DNA of 21,092 nucleotides from a bacterium (lineage in GTDB: Bacteria > Cyanobacteriota > Vampirovibrionia > Gastranaerophilales > Gastranaerophilaceae). The notes under the pieces were generated by a model, which was given only the letters and a program-made list of their open reading frames with translations, was not told the DNA's origin and did not search any database. The stretch covers positions 1 to 21,092 of the forward strand of contig SFZC01000022.1 in assembly GCA_004558955.1 (NCBI GenBank). Direction: 5' to 3'. Positions 1 through 5,877 of this stretch are shown here, in pieces. How positions within the stretch are numbered: the stretch's first letter is position 1; every line of letters starts with the position of its first letter. Position numbers and translations under genes: made by a program.

Positions 1-2
1 AA

Positions 3-30
3 TTTTAAAAAATAATCAAACTAACCGTAA
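3..30. repeat. 28-bp direct repeat, copy 1
   Basis: This AT-rich stretch ending in CTAACCGTAA recurs at 116-143 with a single mismatch (A at copy 1, T at copy 2, just before ACTAACCG). The sequences around the two copies differ. Both copies lie downstream of the minus-strand membrane-protein gene. No function is recognised. Confidence 0.75.
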
Positions 31-115
31 GCGAGTAAAAAAAGTTAAAATGTGTGTAGTTTGATTTTTTTACATTTTTTCACTTCCGACCGCCAAAACT
101 CAAACAACAAGCCAC

Positions 116-143
116 TTTTAAAAAATAATCATACTAACCGTAA
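116..143. repeat. 28-bp direct repeat, copy 2
   Basis: Second copy of the repeat at 3-30, 113 bp away and with 27 of 28 positions the same. The rest of 1-186 contains no plausible gene; it is A/T-rich sequence with homopolymer runs. Confidence 0.75.
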
Positions 144-186
144 ATAATCCATCTACTCGTTAAATAACATCCCGTAATCTTTTTAA

Positions 187-519
187 TTATCTTGATATAA
201 GACTAGATATCAAACATAATAACGGTGGTCCTAAGACTAGTATATGGCCAATAATAACCCCAATGTCATGTATTATATTGGATTTATTATCTTGTTGCTT
301 ACTTACAAAAAAAGAAAACTTTAACAATACACTAAAAATTAATGCTATAACAAACCATAAAAAAATAGTGATAATCATACCTATAACACGTTGCCCAATA
401 TCCGCAAATTCACCATTTGGTATTGCATTATAAGAAATAAACAACAAAATAGAACCAATATATCCGACGTAGCTAGCCAAACGATAATTCTTATTTTGCC
501 TTAAATCTTTTTGCGACAT
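187..519 (-). CDS. small hypothetical membrane protein
   Basis: I do not recognise this 110-residue protein. The open frame runs back into the tRNA-His gene, so the start must be internal: the ATG at 519 (MSQKDLRQNK) is preceded by TAGGAAA at good spacing, whereas the ATG at 534 has no such site. Three hydrophobic segments can be seen: about residues 16-34 (YVGYIGSILLFISY), 43-66 (IGMIITIFLWFVIALIFSVLL) and 84-106 near the C-terminus. A lysine-rich N-terminus precedes the first and a polar KQQDNKSN stretch separates the last two. It begins only 28 nt after the 3' end of tRNA-His on the same strand and may be read from the tRNA promoter. Proximity to a tRNA 3' end could mean acquired cargo, but no recombinase is visible on this side. 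Confidence 0.6.
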   Translation of the reverse strand: MSQKDLRQNKNYRLASYVGYIGSILLFISYNAIPNGEFADIGQRVIGMIITIFLWFVIALIFSVLLKFSFFVSKQQDNKSNIIHDIGVIIGHILVLGPPLLCLISSLISR

Positions 520-547
520 TAAATTTCCTAGCATAACTTCTATAAAA

Positions 548-624
548 TGGGGCGGAAGATGGGATTCGAACCCACGCATATCGGAACCACAATCCGAGGT
601 CTTAACCGCTTGACGACTTCCGCC
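548..624 (-). tRNA. tRNA-His (GTG)
   Basis: A full cloverleaf can be drawn on the minus strand. The anticodon loop TTGTGGT sits in a TCGGA/TCCGA stem, with anticodon GTG at 590-588, and the T-loop is TTCGAAT. The acceptor stem has eight pairs, GGCGGAAG with CTTCCGCC: the extra G(-1):C73 pair is the identity element of tRNA-His and is encoded in the gene. The CCA end is also encoded (548-550), unlike in the tRNA-Arg at 15561. Confidence 0.95.
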
Positions 625-641
625 ATATCTGTTACTCTTTT

Positions 642-669
642 ATTTTATCAAAAACAGTCTTAAAATCAA
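642..669 (-). promoter_or_regulatory. probable promoter of tRNA-His
   Basis: On the minus strand a TTGATT box (669-664) is followed after 16 nt by TAAAAT (647-642), which places a start site about 10-15 nt upstream of the mature tRNA 5' end. This is inferred from similarity to the sigma-70 consensus only. Confidence 0.45.
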
Positions 670-687
670 GTGTTAATTTATAAAAAA

Positions 688-708
688 GAGCAACCGTTGT
701 GGCTGCTC
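688..708 (-). terminator. rho-independent terminator of the rpaB-like gene
   Basis: On the minus strand GAGCAGCC, a 5-nt loop and GGTTGCTC form an 8-bp stem with one G-U pair, followed by a run of T (687-682). It starts 12 nt beyond the stop codon of the rpaB-like gene. A T-run on the other side too (709-717) means it could also act in the plus direction. Confidence 0.85.
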
Positions 709-720
709 CTTTTTTTATAA

Positions 721-1470
721 TTAGTTAATTCTTTGGAACATATAACCGATGCCACGAGCTGTCAAGATTAGCTCAGGGTTAGCAGGGTCGGTTTCGAGTT
801 TTGAACGTAATCTTGAAATGTGTACGTCAACAACTCTTGTATCAATGCGATGATCTGGCGGATAAGCCCAAACGTGTTGCAAGATTTCGTTTCTTGAGAA
901 AGCTTGACCTGAATTGTTTACCAACAATTCTAACAAGCTAAATTCCATTCCTGTCAATCTGATACGTTCGTTCTTTCTATATACTTGACGGCGAGCGGTA
1001 TCAATTTTGATGTTGCCTGTTGTAATAACGTTTTTAGTTACTTTACCTGACGGTGTAACCATTTCTCTGTTATTAGTTCTTCTTAATACTGCTTTAACTC
1101 TTGCTTCAAGTTCTTTCGGGCTGAAAGGTTTGATAACATAGTCATCTGCTCCTAATTCCAAACCTGTGATTCTTTCTGAAACATCACCTAAAGCTGTCAA
1201 GATAATAATTGGAACATCAGAAGATCTGCGGATTTCTCTTGTAACCCCGTAACCGTCCATTTTTGGCATCATAACATCAAGTACAACCAAATCAGGGTTG
1301 TATTTATTAAAAGCTGCAACTGCTTCTTCACCGTCTTGTGCAGTGTAAACATCGTAACCTGCCATTTTTAAACGAGTTTCTAAAATACGTCTTATGCTAG
1401 CTTCATCATCTGCCAATAAAATTCTTTGACGATCTTCCGTTTCTGCTGACATTTCCAAATTCTCCGTCAT
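721..1470 (-). CDS. rpaB: RpaB-like OmpR-family response regulator
   Basis: DNA-binding response regulator of 249 residues. The receiver domain (about 16-130) has acidic residues D21-D22, phospho-acceptor D65 in VVLDVMMP and K114 in VIKPF. The winged-helix output domain (about 155-249) contains SGQAFSRNEILQHVWAY, RVVDVHISRLRSKLE and LILTARGIGYMFQRI, which closely resemble cyanobacterial RpaB. In cyanobacteria RpaB controls light and stress genes and its own promoter with the kinase NblS/Hik33; no kinase gene is present here. The frame extends 13 codons further upstream, but the ATG at 1470 has AAGGAA at suitable spacing. A terminator follows and a candidate HLR1 site lies upstream. What it regulates in a non-phototroph is unknown. 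Assignment to OmpR is near certain, to RpaB likely. Confidence 0.92.
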   Translation of the reverse strand: MTENLEMSAETEDRQRILLADDEASIRRILETRLKMAGYDVYTAQDGEEAVAAFNKYNPDLVVLDVMMPKMDGYGVTREIRRSSDVPIIILTALGDVSERITGLELGADDYVIKPFSPKELEARVKAVLRRTNNREMVTPSGKVTKNVITTGNIKIDTARRQVYRKNERIRLTGMEFSLLELLVNNSGQAFSRNEILQHVWAYPPDHRIDTRVVDVHISRLRSKLETDPANPELILTARGIGYMFQRIN

Positions 1471-1537
1471 ATTCTTTTCCTTACTTTTATTTTTAATAAT
1501 CCTATACAAAATTGTTAAACTATTGAAAATATTACAT

Positions 1538-1567
1538 TTTATATATTTTTCTATAGTTTTATAACAA
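1538..1567 (-). promoter_or_regulatory. candidate promoter of the rpaB-like gene
   Basis: On the minus strand TTGTTA (1567-1562) and TATAAA (1543-1538) are separated by 18 nt (or 17 nt if ATATAA is taken as the -10). This would give a 5' leader of about 60 nt. The assignment rests on consensus similarity in an AT-rich region, so chance is possible; its position directly next to the HLR1-like site strengthens it. Confidence 0.45.
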
Positions 1568-1570
1568 TAT

Positions 1571-1588
1571 GTTACACTAATTTACACA
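1571..1588 (+). promoter_or_regulatory. HLR1-like RpaB-binding site
   Basis: The plus strand reads GTTACACT AA TTTACACA. The cyanobacterial HLR1 element is two direct repeats of (G/T)TTACA(T/A)(T/A) separated by 2 nt; here both 6-base cores match and the 2-nt spacing is exact, with one mismatch at position 7 of each repeat. It ends 3 nt upstream of the candidate -35 box of the rpaB-like gene, a position where RpaB usually activates in cyanobacteria. Autoregulation is inferred. Confidence 0.6.
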
Positions 1589-1623
1589 AAATTGCAAGCA
1601 TGGATTTGAAAAAATTTTAATTC

Positions 1624-2331
1624 TTACCAAGGGTAGTCTTTGCTGATTTTCCAGCCGTCTTTTTGAATTAATGCTCCGCACCACAGTCCTCGACCTTTTT
1701 TGTTGCATTGGTAATTATAGGCCGAAGGGCCGTCTTTTAGTTCTTCTCTTGTTCTTTGTACAGTTCCAGCTTCTCCGTCATCTGAAAAATGAATATTTGT
1801 GCCTTTTTCGGAATTGATTACAAAATAAAAAGTATCTCGTCCGAACCTGTTTGGCGGATTTTTATATCCGTTCAAATCGACAATCATACCTATAGAAACA
1901 CTCCCGTTTTGGTTAGCAGTTCCCGTAACCTCTCCGTTACCCAGCAGGATTGAAGTTCCTGACATAAGCGTGTATTGTTTACCCGAGCTTCTGATAATTG
2001 CCAACCCTGTTTCTCTATTGCCGTTTGGTGAGTAGTAAATTTTTTGATTTGGAACGGTTTCTGAGGAGTCAATTTTTAAATGAGGTGCCATATATTTTTC
2101 AAAACGTTCCCTGGCGTTTTCGTTGCTAACTGTCAACATTGCTCCGCCGCTTGTGTCTTCGGCAAGTTTTGCAGCATTAGCAATTTCTGAGTAGGCTTTT
2201 TGTAATTTTGCAACGGTGGTTTTCTTTTGAATATTTGTGTAAAGAATAGGCATTGTCATCGCCGCAACTACTCCTATAATCCCTAAAGTGATTAAAACTT
2301 CAGCCAAAGTAAATCCGAATCTCTTTTTCAT
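1624..2331 (-). CDS. type IV pilin-like (pseudopilin) protein
   Basis: A 235-residue protein with a class III signal peptide: MKKRFG, then FTLAEVLITLGIIGVVAAMTMP. Prepilin peptidase would cut after G6 and methylate F7; mature Glu+5 is E11. The hydrophobic helix (about 7-28) continues into the polar TVAKLQKAYSEIANA helix, as in type IV pilins and type II secretion pseudopilins. The globular domain ends in a Cys-containing tail (CNKKGRGLWCGALI), with C209 and C218 possibly forming a disulfide. The ATG at 2331 has GAGGTG 4 nt upstream. It stands alone, without assembly ATPase or platform genes, and Melainabacteria often carry many scattered paralogues of this kind. Whether it is a major pilin, minor pilin or secretion pseudopilin cannot be decided. 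Confidence 0.85.
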   Translation of the reverse strand: MKKRFGFTLAEVLITLGIIGVVAAMTMPILYTNIQKKTTVAKLQKAYSEIANAAKLAEDTSGGAMLTVSNENARERFEKYMAPHLKIDSSETVPNQKIYYSPNGNRETGLAIIRSSGKQYTLMSGTSILLGNGEVTGTANQNGSVSIGMIVDLNGYKNPPNRFGRDTFYFVINSEKGTNIHFSDDGEAGTVQRTREELKDGPSAYNYQCNKKGRGLWCGALIQKDGWKISKDYPW

Positions 2332-2382
2332 TACGCACCTCGTCTATATTTTTGATTTTCCTGATATATTACATCTTATTTA

Positions 2383-2401
2383 TATGATGTATCGTATCAT
2401 A
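2383..2401. promoter_or_regulatory. possible operator between divergent genes
   Basis: TATGAT and ATCATA flank a 7-nt centre, forming a dyad, and an overlapping ACATC/GATGT pair is at 2371-2375 and 2386-2390. It lies between the divergent pseudopilin and XRE regulator genes, where an XRE protein could bind. AT-rich dyads arise easily by chance. Confidence 0.25.
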
Positions 2402-2473
2402 AGTGTTAAAAATATGCAAATTTATATCATTTATTAAATTGCAAAATGATTGTATTTTTAAATAGAGGTAGTT

Positions 2474-2794
2474 ATGTCAGAGGTAAAGAAGCTTTTAGGG
2501 CGAAGAGTTCAAGAACTTCGCAAATCTCAAAATATAAAACAGGAAAAACTGGCGGAGTTTATCGGTATTGCTCCGAGAAATTTGAGCAACATCGAAACGG
2601 GCAGAACCTTTCCATCACCTGAAAATCTTGAAAAAATCGCCAATGTTCTCAAGGTGAAAATTAAAGATTTGTTCGATTTTGAACACCAAAAAGATGACAT
2701 AGACTTGTATTCTGAAATTATCAACAGAACAAAATCCGTAAACAGGGAGCGTTTACAAGATTTTTATAAAATTATTCTATCTTTGACAGAATGA
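2474..2794 (+). CDS. XRE-family transcriptional regulator
   Basis: A 106-residue protein with a Cro/C1-type helix-turn-helix in its first 66 residues: LGRRVQELRKSQNIKQEKLAEFIGIAPRNLSNIETGR, with the usual QEKLAEF and PRNLSNIE helices followed by PSPENLEKIANVLKVKIKDLF. The remaining 40 residues are charged and probably helical, with no recognised sensing domain. The ATG at 2474 has AGAGGT 4 nt upstream. It is divergent from the pseudopilin gene, so either that gene or its own promoter is a natural target; this is inference. Its TGA at 2792-2794 directly abuts the stop of the next gene on the opposite strand. Confidence 0.9.
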   Translation: MSEVKKLLGRRVQELRKSQNIKQEKLAEFIGIAPRNLSNIETGRTFPSPENLEKIANVLKVKIKDLFDFEHQKDDIDLYSEIINRTKSVNRERLQDFYKIILSLTE

Positions 2795-3031
2795 TTATCT
2801 GCATTTAAAATAATCACAAATTAATTTCTCTTGACGAGGAAGCAGATGTTTAATTCTATTAATAATTGATTTGTTTTGTAAATCTTCAAGTTGTTTAATC
2901 AAAACAGCTTTTTCAATGAGAATTTTGTTGTACAAATCCAAACACACTTCACTTTTATCAGTATGCTCTTTAAGTTTAGACAGTTGAATTTCCTTTTCTT
3001 TGATTGATGAAATTATGATTTCACGTTTCAC
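2795..3031 (-). CDS. small hypothetical coiled-coil protein
   Basis: A 78-residue, strongly charged protein. Residues 10-56 (IKEKEIQLSKLKEHTDKSE...LIEKAVLIKQLEDLQNK) show leucine/isoleucine heptads suggesting a short coiled-coil hairpin, followed by a basic tail ending in CDYFKCR. The start is GTG at 3031 with AGAGG about 10 nt upstream, so spacing is long. Its TAA immediately adjoins the TGA of the XRE gene on the other strand, with no base between them. It lies 83 nt after korC on the same strand and could be a distal operon member. I recognise no family; a real gene is likely but not certain. Confidence 0.55.
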   Translation of the reverse strand: MKREIIISSIKEKEIQLSKLKEHTDKSEVCLDLYNKILIEKAVLIKQLEDLQNKSIINRIKHLLPRQEKLICDYFKCR

Positions 3032-3114
3032 GTTATTTAAACCTCTTATATATCACATGATAAGAATAAACTGTCCCTTCAAATTTAAAATCAACTTTTT
3101 AGGTGATTTTAACA

Positions 3115-3663
3115 CTAAACAGGCAATAAATCATACTCATAACCGAGTTTTAACGCTTCAATATTTTTCGGAATGAGTTGTTTTCTATGTGGTGGAATTA
3201 CGTTATACAACGCTTTTTCCAAAGTTTTCAGATTAACAGAATTGCAAACTTTTGCCACAATTCCTAATGCTAATATATTAGACATTTTGATATTGCCGAG
3301 TTTTTGTTGAGCCAATTCGGTAATCGGAGCAACCGCATAGTTAATGTCTTCTCTGATTTTGTTAATTTTTGCAAGTGAAGAGTTTACAATGATTGTACCG
3401 TCTTTTTTAACCCAAGAAATGTACTTGTCAAATGATGCTTGGTTTAGCACGACAATAAAATCAGCCTTTGATTTTTGAACAGCACCGACTTCATCATCAG
3501 ACATAACAACGGTACAATTAACCGTTCCACCTCTCATTTCAGCCCCGTAAGAGGGATACCAGGTAACTTTTTTATCATCAAGCATAAATCCGTTAGCCAA
3601 TACTTCTCCGGCAAGTAATACGCCTTGTCCGCCAAATCCTGCTATAATAAAATCTTTTTCCAT
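3115..3663 (-). CDS. korC: 2-oxoacid:ferredoxin oxidoreductase, gamma subunit
   Basis: A 182-residue gamma subunit of the pyruvate/ketoacid ferredoxin oxidoreductase family. The N-terminal GFGGQGVLLAGEVLANG (residues 9-25) and YGAEMRGGTVNC (39-50) are the family signatures; the length is usual. With the alpha, beta and ferredoxin-like subunits it oxidatively decarboxylates a 2-oxoacid to the acyl-CoA in the cytoplasm and reduces ferredoxin, or runs in reverse. It is the last of four genes, starting 9 nt after korB. The substrate may be 2-oxoglutarate (Kor) or branched-chain 2-oxoacids (Vor); sequence inspection does not decide this, so the kor symbols are provisional. Confidence 0.9.
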   Translation of the reverse strand: MEKDFIIAGFGGQGVLLAGEVLANGFMLDDKKVTWYPSYGAEMRGGTVNCTVVMSDDEVGAVQKSKADFIVVLNQASFDKYISWVKKDGTIIVNSSLAKINKIREDINYAVAPITELAQQKLGNIKMSNILALGIVAKVCNSVNLKTLEKALYNVIPPHRKQLIPKNIEALKLGYEYDLLPV

Positions 3664-3672
3664 AATGTATCC

Positions 3673-4428
3673 TTATTTAGTTTCTGCTGTAACGTCTTTA
3701 TAAATTCCTAACGGGAAGGTTTTTTGCATTTCGTTTTTAACTCTTTCGTGAGATTGTTCAGGTGTCATTCTCCAGTTTGTCGGGCAGCCTGAAAGAATTT
3801 CAACAAATCCGAGTCCGAGTCCTTGAAGTTGAACTTCAAAAGCCTTTTTGATTGCTTGTTTGGCTTTTCTGATATTTGCAACACTGTCAAGTGAAACTCT
3901 TGCACTGAAAGCAGTACCTTCACATAAGGCAATATGTTCGGCTATTCTAATCGGATAACCGTAGTATTCGGCGTTTCTTCCGGTCGGAGAAGTTGTCGTA
4001 ACTTGTCCCATCATTGTTGTAGGTCCGAGTTGACCGCCTGTCATACCGTATGTTGTATTATTTATACAAATTGCTGAAAGCTTTTCACCTCGAAGTGCGG
4101 CATGGATACCTTCGGCAAGTCCGATTGAGGCAAAATCACCGTCCCCTTGATATGTGAATACGAATTTGTCAGGTCTTGCACGTTTAATACCTGTTGCTTC
4201 TGCCATTGCTCTTCCGTGAGGAGATTCTAACGCATCAATGTTTAGAAAATCGTAAATCGTAACCGAACAACCGATTGATGCAGCAATGATTGCATTATCT
4301 CTAATTCCCAATTCGTCAAGGCATTCCCCGACAAGTCTTATTGCAACACCGTGGTCACAGCCCGGACAGAAGGTATATTTGAAATCTTTTTTGAACGATT
4401 CCGGAACTTTAAATACTTGTGTTTCCAT
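3673..4428 (-). CDS. korB: 2-oxoacid:ferredoxin oxidoreductase, beta subunit (TPP-binding)
   Basis: A 251-residue TPP-binding subunit. The thiamine diphosphate motif runs from GDGD (95-98) to NN (123-124), followed by TYGMTGGQLGPTT. Four cysteines fit the [4Fe-4S] ligands of this subunit: C21 and C24 (CPGCDHG), C54 (IGCS) and C215 (SGCPTNW). R84/R86 and HGRAMAEATG (71-80) also match the family. It is the catalytic partner of the alpha subunit. Its ATG overlaps the TAA of korA by one base (TAATG), so translation is probably coupled. The length is close to that of Kor/Vor beta subunits, not of the fused pyruvate enzymes. Confidence 0.93.
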   Translation of the reverse strand: METQVFKVPESFKKDFKYTFCPGCDHGVAIRLVGECLDELGIRDNAIIAASIGCSVTIYDFLNIDALESPHGRAMAEATGIKRARPDKFVFTYQGDGDFASIGLAEGIHAALRGEKLSAICINNTTYGMTGGQLGPTTMMGQVTTTSPTGRNAEYYGYPIRIAEHIALCEGTAFSARVSLDSVANIRKAKQAIKKAFEVQLQGLGLGFVEILSGCPTNWRMTPEQSHERVKNEMQKTFPLGIYKDVTAETK

Positions 4429-5498
4429 TATACTAACTCCTCAATTCTTTCAACTATCTCTTCCGGTGCCGGTGGCGTTCCGACTGCCTTATTTATCAAC
4501 TCGACAGGACATTTTCCGTCAACTGCCAGTTTTACATCGTTAACCATTTGTCCCATATTAACTTCAACCGTGATAACTTTTTTTACTTTGTTCGCTAATT
4601 GGTTAATTCTCTTTGTTGGGAACGGATACAAGGTAATCGGTCTTAAAATACCTGCCTTGATGCCTTTTTCTCTGCACATTTTAGCGGCAGTTTTAACGTT
4701 TCTCGAGGTTGAACCGAAACTTACCAAAAGTACGTCCGCATCTTCTGTTCCGACTTCTTCCCATTCTGTTTCGTTTTCTTCGATAACTTTGTATTTGTTC
4801 TTATAAAGATTGTCCATAAATACGCAATGTTCATCAGCGATTGGAGCGTAAGAACGAATAATACGGGCATCTCTGCCTTTTGCACCAGTCAAAGCCCAAT
4901 CCGAGTGGTCAAATTCAGGGTATGGATATTCTTTAAATTCCAAAGGCTCCATCATTTGCCCTAATAGTCCGTCAGCAAGCAATACGGTCGGATTTTTGTA
5001 CTTGTGAGCAAGGTAGAAAGCTTTGTAAGTCAAATCAAAACATTCCTGAACCGTTGCAGGGGCGAGCACGATTAGGTGGTAATCTCCGTTTCCGCCACCT
5101 TTTGTAGATTGATTATAATCACCTTGTGACGGGTAAATATTCCCTAATCCCGGTCCGCCTCTCATAACGCTTACCAATACTACCGGAAGTTCATCTGCCG
5201 TTGCATAAGACAACGCTTCCTGCATAAGTGAAACTGCACATGAAGAAGATGATGACATTGCCTTAACACCCGTTGAGCATGCCCCGAGTGTCATGTTAAT
5301 TGCTGCAAGCTCACTTTCTGCCGAAACGTAGGCTCTGTGAAGTTCTTGCATCTTTCCGCTCATAAATTCTCCGATTTCACTTTGCGGAGTAATAGGATAA
5401 CCGAAATAGCACTGACAGCCTGCCATAACGGCTGCATTTGCTATTGCATAATTACCTTTCATCAAAACTTTTTTACCGGTTGTAACTTCAACTGACAT
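4428..5498 (-). CDS. korA: 2-oxoacid:ferredoxin oxidoreductase, alpha subunit
   Basis: A 356-residue alpha subunit. Residues 1-190 form the pyrimidine-binding region (GYPITPQSEIGEFMS, SESELAAINMTLGAC, SSSSCAVSLMQEALSYA, RGGPGLGN); the C-terminal part has the transketolase-C-like domain (VLLVSFGSTSRNVKTAA, GILRPITLYPFP, VTVEVNMGQM-like segment). It resembles proteins annotated VorB/KorA and lacks the N-terminal gamma fusion seen in some KorA proteins. The ATG at 5498 is preceded by AGAGG inside the end of korD, from which it is separated by 5 nt. Substrate could be 2-oxoglutarate or 2-oxoisovalerate; I could not separate these. Confidence 0.93.
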   Translation of the reverse strand: MSVEVTTGKKVLMKGNYAIANAAVMAGCQCYFGYPITPQSEIGEFMSGKMQELHRAYVSAESELAAINMTLGACSTGVKAMSSSSSCAVSLMQEALSYATADELPVVLVSVMRGGPGLGNIYPSQGDYNQSTKGGGNGDYHLIVLAPATVQECFDLTYKAFYLAHKYKNPTVLLADGLLGQMMEPLEFKEYPYPEFDHSDWALTGAKGRDARIIRSYAPIADEHCVFMDNLYKNKYKVIEENETEWEEVGTEDADVLLVSFGSTSRNVKTAAKMCREKGIKAGILRPITLYPFPTKRINQLANKVKKVITVEVNMGQMVNDVKLAVDGKCPVELINKAVGTPPAPEEIVERIEELV

Positions 5499-5503
5499 AT
5501 TTT

Positions 5504-5716
5504 CTAACCTCTATAAACTTCTTTTATCGCTAAATCGGGACATCTCATTGCACACATTGCACAGCCCAAACATTCATTGTTTTTGTCGTCAAATTCAACA
5601 ATTCTGTTACCTAAATTGTTAGTCTTTTCGCTGACCTTAATCAACTTTTTAGGACACTCTTTGATGCACAAATAGCATGCCTTACATCTCATGTCATCAA
5701 TTACTATGTGACTCAT
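5504..5716 (-). CDS. korD: ferredoxin-like delta subunit, two [4Fe-4S] clusters
   Basis: A 70-residue electron-transfer subunit with two complete cluster motifs: C11, C14, C17, C21 and C49, C52, C55, C59, each Cys followed by Pro at the fourth position. It passes electrons from the TPP/FeS core to ferredoxin. The frame extends to 5749, but the ATG at 5716 has AAAGAGGG 6 nt upstream, giving the usual length for this subunit. It is first in a korD-korA-korB-korC operon with gaps of 5, -1 and 9 nt. The operon promoter must lie in 5717-5877, which it shares with the divergent giant gene; no convincing -35/-10 pair was found. Confidence 0.93.
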   Translation of the reverse strand: MSHIVIDDMRCKACYLCIKECPKKLIKVSEKTNNLGNRIVEFDDKNNECLGCAMCAMRCPDLAIKEVYRG

Positions 5717-5864
5717 AATATCCCTCTTTCTAATCTTCTCCGATACCATAATAACACTAATAATATTTTTGTAGCACTATTCTTAACATTTGTAATAAAT
5801 ATATGAAAATAATTTTACATAGAGAATTGATGTTGGTAATATGTAAAATGTAGGGATATATTTG

Positions 5865-5875
5865 TAAAGGTGGGA
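5865..5875 (+). promoter_or_regulatory. strong ribosome binding site of the giant gene
   Basis: AAAGGTGGGAG directly precedes the ATG at 5878 and fixes the start of the 2178-residue protein. The 128-nt divergent gap (5750-5877) otherwise contains only AT-rich sequence with single half-matches to HLR1 (TTTACATA at 5814-5821), which I do not count as a site. Confidence 0.75.
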
Positions 5876-5877
5876 GA

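Noticed and set aside
520..579. Longer N-terminus of the small membrane protein (MRGFESHLPP...)
   Set aside because: These codons are the T-arm and acceptor end of tRNA-His; the ATG at 519 has the ribosome site.
3060..3114. Terminator after korC from AAAATCA/TGATTTT
   Set aside because: The stem is short, nearly all A-T and has no convincing T-run placement, so termination cannot be claimed.
4286..4806. Plus-strand open frames opposite korA and korB
   Set aside because: They lie antisense to well-supported conserved genes and encode nothing recognisable.
5535..5821. Single HLR1 half-sites near the giant gene (for example TTTACATA at 5814)
   Set aside because: No second half-site at the required 2-nt spacing on either strand; such 8-mers are expected by chance in this AT-rich sequence.
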